NCBI GenBank assembly: GCA_045535465.1
Contig: JAZSLS010000055.1
Location: 1 to 47,924, forward strand
Source: SIG636 sp045535465
Lineage (GTDB): Bacteria > Bacillota > Clostridia > Oscillospirales > CAG-382
Reading direction: 5' to 3'
DNA length: 47,924 bases
Positions 15,896 to 23,429 of the stretch are shown piece by piece. Every line of letters starts with the position of its first letter. Positions within the stretch are counted from its first letter, which is position 1. Position numbers and translations under genes: made by a program. Below the pieces are notes generated by a model. That model worked only from the letters and a program-made list of their open reading frames with translations, had not been told where the DNA came from and made no database searches.

Positions 15896-16174
15896 ATGGC
15901 TATGGATGAAAACAAGAGCATTTTAGACAGCGGATTGTGTGAAGAGGATGACGGTTGTATGAGACTTTCTCTTGACGACGGTATCCCTGCAGATTTTGAT
16001 CAGCTCTGGGATGATACCGATGAGGAAGAGCTTCAAGTATGCGCATCCAAAAAATGTGTTGATAAGAAAAAGTGTATAATAATAGCGGCAATAGCAGGCG
16101 TTGCTATAGCACTTACCGTATTTATCATTTATAAGGTTGTAAAAAACCGCAAGAAAAACCGCACAGAGGAATAA
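15896..16174 (+). CDS. Hypothetical small single-span membrane protein
   Basis: A 92-aa protein. The N-terminal 60 residues are strongly acidic (DEEELQ, CEEDDGC, DDGIPADFDQLWDD), then a short basic and cysteine-bearing stretch (CASKKCVDKKKC), a membrane helix (IIIAAIAGVAIALTVFIIY) and a basic tail (KVVKNRKKNRTEE). No family recognised. It has its own consensus promoter, an AAGGAG ribosome site and a terminator hairpin 12 nt after the stop. That hairpin is one of two identical copies bordering the island that follows, so this gene appears to mark the insertion target. A second ATG at 15902 is a possible start. Confidence 0.75.
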   Translation: MAMDENKSILDSGLCEEDDGCMRLSLDDGIPADFDQLWDDTDEEELQVCASKKCVDKKKCIIIAAIAGVAIALTVFIIYKVVKNRKKNRTEE

Positions 16175-16186
16175 AGGTTTTAAACA

Positions 16187-16211
16187 GAAAGGAGCCTATT
16201 TCAGGCTCCTT
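16187..16211 (+). repeat. Left copy of a 25-bp terminator-hairpin direct repeat
   Basis: A palindromic 25-mer (arms AAAGGAGCCT and AGGCTCCTTT, loop ATTTC with a shared edge) that serves as terminator of the 92-aa gene. The same 25 bases, and one more on the left, recur at 24968-24993. Here the hairpin is followed by CAGTGC instead of a T-tract; at the right copy it is followed by TTTG. This suggests the T-tract side was separated from this copy by an insertion. Confidence 0.85.
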
Positions 16212-16324
16212 TCAGTGCATAGATAATGCAAATTACTATCAAAATATAGGCTTGCTTTATTATGAAGGCGATGTATATGCAAAATTTAGCTAAAAAATAT
16301 TATACAATTGAAAGGAGAAACATT

Positions 16325-17146
16325 ATGAAAAAGATAGTTGCCTTATTATCTCTTGCTATTATGTTGTTATGCAGCACAGCTTTTATCGCGGAGGCTGAAG
16401 TGGAAAAAGAATCCGAACCAATGCCGGAAGCTACTGCATATGGGTCCTATTATGACCAATCATCTCAAAAAGCGATGAAAAAAAGCGTTACTTTAGATTC
16501 TAAAAGAATAGATTTAACATATGTGCGAACAGAAAATCTTAAAGATGCTCCACTTGATAAAAGATCTGATAGTTTTGGTACTTACGATGTGTATGTAGAT
16601 GCCAATAATAAGGAATATTTGTATTTGATCAATACTGAAACCCTTTGTGGTTTCAAAAATGAGAATATTGGTTGTTTCACTCCGCAAGGTGAAGCTATTG
16701 TAGAATCTAAGGCTAAAGAAATAGCTTTGAATTTTCTAAACAAATATAATACCGCTAAATTGAATTATATATTCATGTCTTGCGTATATGATGAATTGGC
16801 GGGTATATATGATATTCAGTATTGCTATATTATTAATGGATACAAAACAGACGATATTTTTAGAATATGGGTTAATGCAAAAGGCGAAATAGCTTCTTTC
16901 TCCGCTTTTAATTATGGCCGATATAAGAATACTGCAATAAACGAAAATGATGTGGAAACTGCACAAAACAAAACCTTAAAACAAATTAATGATTCTAAAA
17001 ACAATGTACAGTTCAAAATCGTTGATTCCTATATCACCATAACAGACAGTGGCAAGATAGCGCTTGTTCAAGTTGTTGATTATACAAACTCAATGGGCGA
17101 AAATTACACCACCTACAGAGAGGCAATAACGCAATTGCTTGATTAA
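16325..17146 (+). CDS. Exported protein with a PepSY/YcdB-like C-terminal domain
   Basis: A 273-aa protein with signal peptide (MKKIVALLSLAIMLLCSTAF, then IAEAEVEKES). The second half has the look of PepSY/YcdB-type domains: KAKEIALNFLNKYN, a strand YDIQYCYIINGYKTDD, then FRIWVNAKGEIASFSAF. PepSY-type domains often act as inhibitors or modulators of secreted proteases. The ATG at 16325 is chosen because AAAGGAG lies 8 nt upstream; an upstream in-frame ATG at 16262 has no site. The gene is clearly richer in A and T, with many AAA, AAT and ATA codons, than the chromosomal genes around the island, which suggests a different origin. It is followed by another AT-rich gene. Confidence 0.72.
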   Translation: MKKIVALLSLAIMLLCSTAFIAEAEVEKESEPMPEATAYGSYYDQSSQKAMKKSVTLDSKRIDLTYVRTENLKDAPLDKRSDSFGTYDVYVDANNKEYLYLINTETLCGFKNENIGCFTPQGEAIVESKAKEIALNFLNKYNTAKLNYIFMSCVYDELAGIYDIQYCYIINGYKTDDIFRIWVNAKGEIASFSAFNYGRYKNTAINENDVETAQNKTLKQINDSKNNVQFKIVDSYITITDSGKIALVQVVDYTNSMGENYTTYREAITQLLD

Positions 17147-17216
17147 GTTAATATTGGCGGGGCTTAGTGTACAACCGAGCATTGAGTCCCCGCAATGCAC
17201 TTTTGGAGGGGTGAAC

Positions 17217-17969
17217 TTGAAAGATAAAAAAATTATGCTTTTTGTATCGAGTGCGTTGATACTAGCAATAATATCGTTGGTTTTAATATATGTTTTTTCA
17301 TTAGGCGAAGTAGAGCCAAGAGACAAACATGAAAATTTTGAGGTGAATGATATATGTTCTGTACGAGTAGAATTTGATGCAGCGGTGGCAGAATCTCATG
17401 TTAATAATGCGACGATCACCTCAAAGCACGACATAGAGGTTCTCCTTGAATGCACAAAAATGGTGCACGAGAATAATAAAAACAAAATCGACGCTTTGAT
17501 TGCTCCACAAAAATATACTGTAGTTTACGAGTTGAAAGATGGTCAAACCAAGGTTTTTTCATATACTACTTATCCCTCTAAAACTGCAAACTATCCGTTT
17601 ACAGAATTCTTTAAATTGGATTCTGTTATAAAACAAATTAATCCTATTTTTTCATTCAATGCGTCTGAAGTATCTATAGTAGTTGTCAAATATATAAGTT
17701 TATCCGATCCCAATGTTCAACAGCAAACGGAAATAACAAATCCAGTAATTATTGAGGAATTGTTAAATATGGGACGCGAGGACGTTTTAATAAATAAGCG
17801 TTCTGCACAATCGGGATGCCGCATAGCATTTTATGATAAAAGTTCAGAAATGTTGGAAATTGGTGGTTTTAATGTGTTCCTAGACACATATATGCTAAAT
17901 GATATATGCAACAAATATCCTAAGATTAATGAAATAATTGATATCGCAAAAAAGAATGATTTTAAGTAA
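17217..17969 (+). CDS. Hypothetical membrane-anchored protein
   Basis: About 250 aa, with a short basic N-terminus (MKDKKIM), one membrane helix (LFVSSALILAIISLVLIYVF) and an extracellular domain of about 210 residues with no family I recognise. The domain contains YTVVYELKDGQTKVFSYTTY and other beta strands, with conserved-looking SVRVEF and CRIAFYDKSSEMLEIGGF. I choose the TTG at 17217 because GGAGGGG lies 7 nt upstream; the ATG at 17139 lies inside the preceding gene. It shares the AT-rich codon use of the preceding gene and is probably in the same operon, with a 70-nt gap. No terminator follows at once. Confidence 0.65.
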   Translation: MKDKKIMLFVSSALILAIISLVLIYVFSLGEVEPRDKHENFEVNDICSVRVEFDAAVAESHVNNATITSKHDIEVLLECTKMVHENNKNKIDALIAPQKYTVVYELKDGQTKVFSYTTYPSKTANYPFTEFFKLDSVIKQINPIFSFNASEVSIVVVKYISLSDPNVQQQTEITNPVIIEELLNMGREDVLINKRSAQSGCRIAFYDKSSEMLEIGGFNVFLDTYMLNDICNKYPKINEIIDIAKKNDFK

Positions 17970-18100
17970 CATAAAAATAGTAATTGCACAACTTTATTTG
18001 TCTACGGCATATTAAAAGCATGAAAGAAAACAATTAAAACATTAAATAACTTTTCAATAATTTATAAATAAAAGAATTATGGTAATTTATACACAACCAC

Positions 18101-18129
18101 TTGCAAAATACAATCAGTTCTGATATAAT
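18101..18129 (+). promoter_or_regulatory. Promoter of the plasmid-type gene block
   Basis: TTGCAA (18101-18106) and TATAAT (18124-18129), spacer 17 nt. It lies 319 nt upstream of the first start codon and so defines a long structured leader. Confidence 0.6.
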
Positions 18130-18447
18130 GCTCTTGTAAGTATCAGTGATTGCACAAAAGCAGTTATAGTTTTCGGGTTATATAGTGTCTGAGAGGCTTT
18201 CTTTCAGGCACTTTTTTATGCTTTCTAACGGGAAGCACAGAACGGGAGAACGCGGAGGGGGCATTCCTCTGTTTTACAATTTAATCTATGCCTTTGCGGC
18301 AATAAAAGCACTCATGGAATGGTTGCCATTCTTTGGGTGCTTTTTTTATATAGATCGGAGCCGAAAGGTTCCCCCAACTTTTTTCAATCGGGGAGCCTTT
18401 TGGCTTGCCGTAACTATATATAAATTTACTACAGGAGGATGATTTAA
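18130..18447 (+). promoter_or_regulatory. Structured 5' leader with serial terminators (attenuator-like)
   Basis: The 318-nt untranslated leader holds three hairpins in a row. The first is AGTGTCTGA (18184-18192) with TCAGGCACT (18204-18212) followed by a T-run, an intrinsic terminator. The second starts AAAAGCAC near 18304, encloses an inner GGAATGG/CCATTC stem, and ends GTGCTTTTTTT at 18347, again a terminator. The third is a 16-bp stem with G-U pairs (18359-18374 with 18390-18405) just before the AGGAGG site. Two terminators before the first gene imply conditional read-through. I do not recognise a known riboswitch class. Outside these structures, 17970-18100 is AT-rich with nothing further seen. 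Confidence 0.55.
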
Positions 18448-18705
18448 GTGAAACGCAATTCACGAATCGTTTTAATTCTTACGCTAGCTTTAGCGTCAAT
18501 TGTTGTACCTTTGGGAATATCCACAGTAATTACGGCCTTTAAGTTGAACTTGCTTATTGATGCAATTTGCTGTGTTCTTATGCTTTGTCTATATATCGCT
18601 GTAAATGTTTACGAGATATACAGATTTGCTTTGAACAATAAAAGGCAACCGCATATGCAAAGGTCTGTAGGAGGTGAGCGTTTTGAACCTGTTCATCACA
18701 GCTAA
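18448..18705 (+). CDS. Hypothetical small two-span membrane protein
   Basis: An 85-aa protein starting at GTG, with AGGAGG 9 nt upstream. It has two hydrophobic segments (VLILTLALASIVVPLGI and AICCVLMLCLYIAVNVYEIY) separated by a short loop, and a basic, His-containing tail (NNKRQPHMQRS). No family recognised. It is the first gene after the structured leader and overlaps the next gene by 23 nt, so it belongs to the plasmid-type block. A role in element maintenance or transfer is possible from context only. Confidence 0.65.
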   Translation: MKRNSRIVLILTLALASIVVPLGISTVITAFKLNLLIDAICCVLMLCLYIAVNVYEIYRFALNNKRQPHMQRSVGGERFEPVHHS

Positions 18706-19060
18706 TACTCACATACCGGATTTGATAATTGACTATATAGAAGTCAGGCTTGCATCCGGTAAGACAGTCACTCTAAGCTGGGATACAAGTGAAATTTGCC
18801 ACACAACTACCGGCTTTATATCAAGATACTGCGGCATTTACTTTGATGAGGAGTACGCAAACGGTATGCTTTCGGAACTTAAGGATATGGTGATAACCGA
18901 TGTTGGGCTTTATTCTGAAAGCGACGAAACCCTTAGCTTGTCCATAACAAGGCTTGAGTTTTGGGATGATGGCAAGATCTTGGTATTTGCGCCGCCAAAA
19001 GTAGAGGAAGGAGTTGAGCTAAGTGCAGGCAGTAAGCAAGCACCGCAAGGAGCTTATTGA
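18683..19060 (+). CDS. Hypothetical protein of a plasmid-type block
   Basis: About 125 aa, soluble, acidic, mostly beta-strand (LIIDYIEVRLASGKTVTLSW, LSLSITRLEFWDDGKILVF). No family assigned. It resembles small proteins often encoded beside methylase-like genes on Firmicutes conjugative elements, but I cannot name it. The TTG at 18683 is preferred because AGGAGG lies 8 nt upstream; the GTG at 18674 abuts that site. It overlaps the preceding gene by 23 nt and the following one by 38 nt, so expression is tightly coupled. Confidence 0.6.
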   Translation: MNLFITANTHIPDLIIDYIEVRLASGKTVTLSWDTSEICHTTTGFISRYCGIYFDEEYANGMLSELKDMVITDVGLYSESDETLSLSITRLEFWDDGKILVFAPPKVEEGVELSAGSKQAPQGAY

Positions 19061-19712
19061 TGAGATAAGAACCTTAGCTCAGGTCAGAGGGCTTAACACC
19101 GTCTTTACAACCTTCTTGGAAATTACGGCTAACGCCATAGCTGCTCAAACAGACCGCATTAACGCAGAAAAACGAGAAGCACGCTATGGTGAAATAGCGA
19201 GCAAACTTCCACCCGCAGATTTGACCGCATACTCTCATATGCTTGCTCTGCTTTGGCTTGAGATGAATAGCCTTAAAGATGAAAAACAGGATGTTTTAGG
19301 GAGCATCTATCACGAGCTGAAGCTTAATAATGAGTGGAACGGTCAATTTTTCACGCCTGACCATATATGCAGATTGATGGCACAAATCGTTAACCCAATG
19401 GATAATGTTCAAACCGAGCATTATCCAATTACCATCAATGAGCCTACCTGTGGCTCGGGTACTATGATTATCGGTGCGGCTTGGGCAATGGCAAAACAAA
19501 ACTTTGATTTTCAAAGGAAAGCGTTTTTCGTTGCCCAAGACATTGATATCCGCTGCGTCTGGATGACTTACATCCAACTGAGTTTATACGGCATACCTGC
19601 TGTTGTAATCCACGGTAATACACTTACTGTGGAAGAGTGGGACAGGTGGTATACACCTTACGCACCTGTGCCGTATGTGCAGAAATCATGCGAGGTGATG
19701 GACGCAGGATAA
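19023..19712 (+). CDS. Short N6-adenine methylase-like protein without the NPP motif
   Basis: A 229-aa protein with the core of a type I-style DNA N6-adenine methyltransferase. It has NGQFFTPDHICRLMAQIV (the GQ-FTP entry of HsdM proteins), motif I NEPTCGSGTMIIGAAW for SAM binding, and QDIDIRCVWMTYIQLSLYGI followed by VIHGNTL. In active enzymes motif IV (NPPF or NPPY) follows the GN-x-L strand. Here the chain runs GNTLTVEEWDRWYTPYAPVPY and ends 20 residues on, with no NPP tetrapeptide. It is therefore either a SAM-binding non-methylating protein or a truncated methylase; similar short forms are known on Firmicutes mobile elements. GTG start with AAGGAG 9 nt upstream. It is followed 48 nt later by a DNA ligase gene. 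Confidence 0.72.
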   Translation: MQAVSKHRKELIDEIRTLAQVRGLNTVFTTFLEITANAIAAQTDRINAEKREARYGEIASKLPPADLTAYSHMLALLWLEMNSLKDEKQDVLGSIYHELKLNNEWNGQFFTPDHICRLMAQIVNPMDNVQTEHYPITINEPTCGSGTMIIGAAWAMAKQNFDFQRKAFFVAQDIDIRCVWMTYIQLSLYGIPAVVIHGNTLTVEEWDRWYTPYAPVPYVQKSCEVMDAG

Positions 19713-19760
19713 ACACAGAATAACAAAATATATCATTATCAGAAAGGAGCGTTTGCATTT

Positions 19761-21734
19761 ATGAATGCGAATACAAAACAAACAAATTTAGAGCGAATGA
19801 AGGAGCTTATAGTTATTATTAAAGCTGCCGACATCGCTTACTACAGGGACTCAAACCCTACTATGTCAGACCGTGATTATGACAGACTTTATGATGAGCT
19901 GGTCAGCCTTGAACACGATACCGGACTCATTTTATCCGGTTCGCCAACACAGACCGTATCCGGTGAAATCTTACCTGAACTTGAGGAGGTACGACACACC
20001 AAACCTATGAAGTCGGCAGACAAAACCAAGTCCGTTGACGAAGTTGTTGCTTTCTCAAATGGCAAGCCCATTGTTATCTCTTGGAAAATGGACGGACTTA
20101 CCTTGGTTCTCCGCTATGAAAACGGTGAGCTGAAGCAAGCAATCACCCGTGGCCGTGAAGGTATTGTAGGTGAGGACGTAACTCACACGGTACGCACTTT
20201 CCTTAATGTACCTTTGACGGTTCCAAGCAAGGAATCCTTCGAGGTGCGAGGCGAAGGCGTCATCTCGTGGGCAAACTTTGAGAAACTCAACCTCAGTCTG
20301 ACAGAACCGTATTCTCATCCTAGGAACTTGGCTTCCGGCAGCACTCGTATGCTTGATTCATCTGAGTCCGGCAAACGGTATTTGGAGTTCTTTGCCTTTG
20401 ACTTAATAAGCGATAACATTGAGCCGTACAGTAAGTTGGCTCAATTTCGTTTTTTAGCAGGTCAAGGTTTCGACGTTGTGCCTTATACCTATACGGATAA
20501 CAACTCCTTCGATGAATTGAGGTCCATAATAGAAACGCACAATCCCAAAAACTTCGGCTATCCCGTAGATGGAGTAATAGTTGAGTTTGAGGATACGATT
20601 TACGGCAAGAGCTTGGGTGCAACCGGACATCACGAAAACCGCTTGATTGCATTGAAGTGGGAGGATCCGCTTTATGAAACCAAGTGTACAGGACTTGATG
20701 TTGCAACTACCCGCACCGGTTTGGTCAGTCTGACAGCTACATTTGAGCCGGTGGAGATAGACGGTACTATGGTAAGCCGTGCTTATGTACATAACATCAA
20801 TATCCTTGAGAGTCTTGAACTTGGCATAGGTGATACCATTAAAGTGTATAAGGCAAATATGATTATTCCGCAGATTGCCGAAAACATAACAAAAAGTGGA
20901 AGCATTGCCCTGCCTAAGTGTTGTCCGTGTTGCGGCTCTGCGTTATCTGTCAGAGCATCAGCAAGCGGTACAAAGCAGCTATTCTGCGATAATGAAAGCT
21001 GTAGTGCAAAACTTGTACAAAAGTTTGTGCATTTCTGTGAAAAAACCCGTATGAACATCGAGGGTCTTTCGGAAAGCACGCTTGCCAAATTTGTTGCTAA
21101 AGGCTGGATAAAGAACTTCGGTGATTTATATGAGCTTGAGCAGTACAAGGACGATATTGTGCAAACAGATGGCTTTGGCGTGAAGTTTTTTGAACGCCTG
21201 CAGGCATCAATAGAAAAAAGTCGTCGTTGTACACTGGCAAGATTTATTGCCGCACTTGGTATCCCTATGGTCGGCAGACACGCAGGGCGTGACCTTGACT
21301 TGTTTTTTGACGGTTCTTGGGAAGCTTTTGAAGAAGCTGTCCAAAACGGTTTCGATTTCACTACGCTACCTGATTTCGGTCAGACAATGCGTAGCAATAT
21401 TTACACTTGGTATGCGGACGAAAACGAAGCAAAGCTTTGGCGACCGCTGCTTAACAAAATTATATTTATAAAGGAGACTTCTAATATGAGTACAAATACA
21501 CTTAACCCCTTCTTCGGCAAAACTGTTGTTGCTACCGGTAAACTTGAGAAATATACCCGTGACGGTATCCAAACAAAGCTTTTACAGCTTGGTGCCATAC
21601 CCGCTTCTTCGGTTACTAAAAAGACCGATTATTTGATTGTAGGCGAAAAGGCGGGTAGCAAGCTCACCAAAGCACAACAGCTCGGCATCAGAACGCTGAC
21701 TGAAGAAGAATTTGAAGCTATGCTGGCTGAATAA
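19761..21734 (+). CDS. ligA: NAD-dependent DNA ligase (LigA type), accessory copy
   Basis: A 657-aa enzyme with the full bacterial LigA architecture. Domain Ia has the NAD-binding MSDRDYDRLYDELVSLE. The adenylation domain has the catalytic lysine in SWKMDGLTL and TRGREGIVGEDVTHTVRT. An OB fold follows, then a four-Cys zinc finger (CCPCCGSA ... CDNESC), helix-hairpin-helix repeats and a C-terminal BRCT domain. It seals nicks in DNA using NAD+. Its setting in a plasmid-type block inside an island suggests an accessory ligase, with the housekeeping gene elsewhere. Before the BRCT domain the reading frame passes through a perfect ribosome site and an in-frame ATG at 21486, which could give a separate 82-aa BRCT protein. 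A terminator hairpin follows. Confidence 0.93.
   Translation: MNANTKQTNLERMKELIVIIKAADIAYYRDSNPTMSDRDYDRLYDELVSLEHDTGLILSGSPTQTVSGEILPELEEVRHTKPMKSADKTKSVDEVVAFSNGKPIVISWKMDGLTLVLRYENGELKQAITRGREGIVGEDVTHTVRTFLNVPLTVPSKESFEVRGEGVISWANFEKLNLSLTEPYSHPRNLASGSTRMLDSSESGKRYLEFFAFDLISDNIEPYSKLAQFRFLAGQGFDVVPYTYTDNNSFDELRSIIETHNPKNFGYPVDGVIVEFEDTIYGKSLGATGHHENRLIALKWEDPLYETKCTGLDVATTRTGLVSLTATFEPVEIDGTMVSRAYVHNINILESLELGIGDTIKVYKANMIIPQIAENITKSGSIALPKCCPCCGSALSVRASASGTKQLFCDNESCSAKLVQKFVHFCEKTRMNIEGLSESTLAKFVAKGWIKNFGDLYELEQYKDDIVQTDGFGVKFFERLQASIEKSRRCTLARFIAALGIPMVGRHAGRDLDLFFDGSWEAFEEAVQNGFDFTTLPDFGQTMRSNIYTWYADENEAKLWRPLLNKIIFIKETSNMSTNTLNPFFGKTVVATGKLEKYTRDGIQTKLLQLGAIPASSVTKKTDYLIVGEKAGSKLTKAQQLGIRTLTEEEFEAMLAE
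21486..21734 (+). CDS. Possible internally initiated BRCT-domain protein
   Basis: Within ligA and in the same frame, AAAGGAG (21470-21476) lies 9 nt before ATG 21486. The 82 residues from there are exactly one BRCT domain (FFGKTVVATGKLEKYT to EEEFEAMLAE). The residues encoded by the ribosome-site stretch (NKIIFIKETSN) read like a former untranslated spacer. Internal initiation is an inference; the site could also be fortuitous. Confidence 0.4.
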   Translation: MSTNTLNPFFGKTVVATGKLEKYTRDGIQTKLLQLGAIPASSVTKKTDYLIVGEKAGSKLTKAQQLGIRTLTEEEFEAMLAE

Positions 21735-21747
21735 GACAGCACAACCG

Positions 21748-21778
21748 TGGCGGAGCAGAAATGCTCCGCCATTTTTTT
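21748..21778 (+). terminator. Intrinsic terminator after ligA
   Basis: Stem TGGCGGAGCA (21748-21757) with TGCTCCGCCA (21762-21771) followed by seven T. It lies between ligA and the next gene of the same block, so it would reduce expression of the three distal genes. Confidence 0.8.
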
Positions 21779-21799
21779 AAAAAAGGAAGGTGAGCAATT

Positions 21800-22303
21800 A
21801 TGTCAAGGCTTGAAAGCAAGTCAGCCCGCTTTTGCAGATTAGCTGAAGCTCGTGTAAACAAAATCATTCATATGATTAGACTACTTGGGAACTGTTCTTC
21901 AACAAGCAATTATGAGTTTTGTGAATCTCAAGTTGAGCAGATATTCAATGCTATTGATAAAGAAATATATAACGCAAGAACAAGATATAAAGCTCCTACC
22001 ACAAATTGCAAAAGCCGCTTTTCACTTACAGACAATGATGAAACTGAAACAGTACACGAATCCTACCCTATGGTTATGCGCTTGCCGGATAAAACACATC
22101 TACGAGCAGTAGCGATTGATGATGAGAATTTTCCTGCCATAAATATCTATTGGGATGATGAAAACGGCACGAATTCTCAGATTTTGTGCTTTGCTGAATA
22201 TAATCCGGAACGAGATGAAAAGCCGTGCTTGTGCATCGGTGCATATCAGTCTGATAGCGACGAAACAAAATACTATATGCCATATATGGCAGAAAGGAAA
22301 TAA
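21800..22303 (+). CDS. Hypothetical protein of a plasmid-type block
   Basis: A 167-aa soluble protein. The N-terminal 60 residues (FCRLAEARVNKIIHMIRLLG, then NCSSTSNYEFCESQVEQIF and AIDKEI) form helices of a type repeatedly seen at the N-terminus of small proteins on Firmicutes conjugative plasmids and transposons. The C-terminal 80 residues (YPMVMRLPDKTHLRAVAI, INIYWDDENGTNSQILCFAEY) are a beta-rich domain that I cannot assign. The ribosome site (GGAAGGTGAG) is adequate. Two genes with unknown roles follow closely. Confidence 0.6.
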   Translation: MSRLESKSARFCRLAEARVNKIIHMIRLLGNCSSTSNYEFCESQVEQIFNAIDKEIYNARTRYKAPTTNCKSRFSLTDNDETETVHESYPMVMRLPDKTHLRAVAIDDENFPAINIYWDDENGTNSQILCFAEYNPERDEKPCLCIGAYQSDSDETKYYMPYMAERK

Positions 22304-22307
22304 TAGT

Positions 22308-22754
22308 ATGAGTAAATCCGAAAAAATAGATTGGGTTATCCATTGCTGTGCAAACGGTATTACTTGTGCAGAATGCGGAGAGCCGGAAAACGGTTTTATG
22401 CCCGGAACATGTAATTTTCATACGCACGGTATGGAACGCTATGATCATCCGGACTTTCAAATGATTTTAGCATACCCAATAAAAGAAATAGCAAGAATAC
22501 TAAACACTTTAGGCCTTCGAGTACAAGCGGGCGAAAGTTTTAAGAATGGTGATATGGTGTCCGGCATCTATGAAGATTGCAATGTCCGTCTATCCGAGTT
22601 CGAAGAAACCGGTAGGACAGTATTGCGTGTTATCATACCGGATAAATATAACCGTTTTCCCGAAGATCCCGACTGTGAATCACCTTATTCATTGCAAATA
22701 TTAGCAACAGATTTTATTTACAAAAAGGCGGATGGAAGAAATGACAAAAAATAA
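22308..22754 (+). CDS. DUF4262-like protein
   Basis: A 148-aa protein with ATG at 22308 and AAAGGA 9 nt upstream. Near the start it has CCANGITCAECGEPENGF followed by CNFHTHGMERYDHPDFQMIL, which resembles the DUF4262 pattern (a conserved Thr/His-Gly then a His-Pro-glutamate/aspartate-hydrophobic stretch). The C-terminal part (GDMVSGIYEDCNVRLSEFEE, TVLRVIIPDKYNRF) is beta-rich. Four cysteines in the first 45 residues could bind a metal. Its end overlaps the next gene by 14 nt. No function is established for the family. Confidence 0.55.
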   Translation: MSKSEKIDWVIHCCANGITCAECGEPENGFMPGTCNFHTHGMERYDHPDFQMILAYPIKEIARILNTLGLRVQAGESFKNGDMVSGIYEDCNVRLSEFEETGRTVLRVIIPDKYNRFPEDPDCESPYSLQILATDFIYKKADGRNDKK

Positions 22755-23388
22755 AAACAACTACCAAATTGTTCGCAAAGATGCAAAAAACTGTTTCGTG
22801 GAAAGTCTAAATGATACCTTCCCAATAGGTAGAGTGCATTTTGCTTTTGCTACTTATGATTTAAGCAGACCTACAGGACAACGGCAAACAAACAATATTC
22901 ATATCTATATTGCAATAGATGAATTTTTAGAGTTGTGTCGCAAAGTGGATTGCGGCGAGCTTGGGTTTGTGCTACAAACAAAAAAGAAAAACGGCGATAA
23001 CACACCGTTATATCAGAGCCTTGGCGGCACATCTGCAGATAAACTCAAAAGGCAGGGGCGTTCCAGACCGGATGGTAAGAGCTTATCTCGTATCGTTCAG
23101 TTAGTGCCGGCAAGCAAAGCTGATTTTTTGTTTATCGCAGACAGCGGACCGGGAGAAGCCGATGCAAAAGGTCTTATTGTACCCAAGTTTGGTAAGAACC
23201 CGGAAAACCATGTTGCCGTTATGATGAGCTTTGCCTCCTTTAGTGAGTTTTTGTTACTGACAAGGATGCATTATCAATCGTGGCTTGCTTCGTGGTATTT
23301 GCAAAATCCGATTCAAGCTTCAAAAAGACAAGAATCAGAACAACAAATTAAAGACTCATTGGAACAAACCGATGTATCAATGTTTTAA
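22741..23388 (+). CDS. Hypothetical protein at the end of the plasmid-type block
   Basis: About 215 aa. I prefer the ATG at 22741 (AAGGCGG 9 nt upstream) over the one at 22732. The chain is mixed alpha/beta with YQIVRKDAKNCFVESLNDTF, GRVHFAFATYDLSRPTGQRQ and NIHIYIAIDEFLELCRKV, then RSRPDGKSLSRIVQLVPASK and FLFIADSGPGEADAKGLIVP, and an acidic/Gln-rich tail (SEQQIKDSLEQTD). It could be a nucleic-acid-binding protein, since the basic RQGRSRPDGKSLSR patch and the disordered acidic tail are reminiscent of ssDNA-binding proteins, but this is a guess. A terminator hairpin follows, directly against the IS. Confidence 0.55.
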   Translation: MTKNKNNYQIVRKDAKNCFVESLNDTFPIGRVHFAFATYDLSRPTGQRQTNNIHIYIAIDEFLELCRKVDCGELGFVLQTKKKNGDNTPLYQSLGGTSADKLKRQGRSRPDGKSLSRIVQLVPASKADFLFIADSGPGEADAKGLIVPKFGKNPENHVAVMMSFASFSEFLLLTRMHYQSWLASWYLQNPIQASKRQESEQQIKDSLEQTDVSMF

Positions 23389-23405
23389 TTCTACAATGAA
23401 TAATA

Positions 23406-23429
23406 AAAGCGTGGAGCGATCCACGCTTT
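23406..23429 (+). terminator. Terminator hairpin abutting the left end of the IS
   Basis: Stem AAAGCGTGGA (23406-23415) with TCCACGCTTT (23420-23429), loop GCGA, directly followed by the IS end CAGACTG. It ends the plasmid-type block. Like the hairpin on the other side of the IS it starts with AAAG and ends with CTTT. Confidence 0.7.

Noticed and set aside
16186..16195. AAAGGAGCC as a ribosome site for a gene in the island
   Set aside because: The sequence is one arm of a perfect hairpin and no start codon lies at proper distance; the gene at 16325 has its own AAAGGAG.
18185..18442. 85-codon open frame in the structured leader of the island
   Set aside because: It runs through two terminator hairpins and lacks a ribosome site; the product shows no domain and the stretch is better explained as an untranslated leader.
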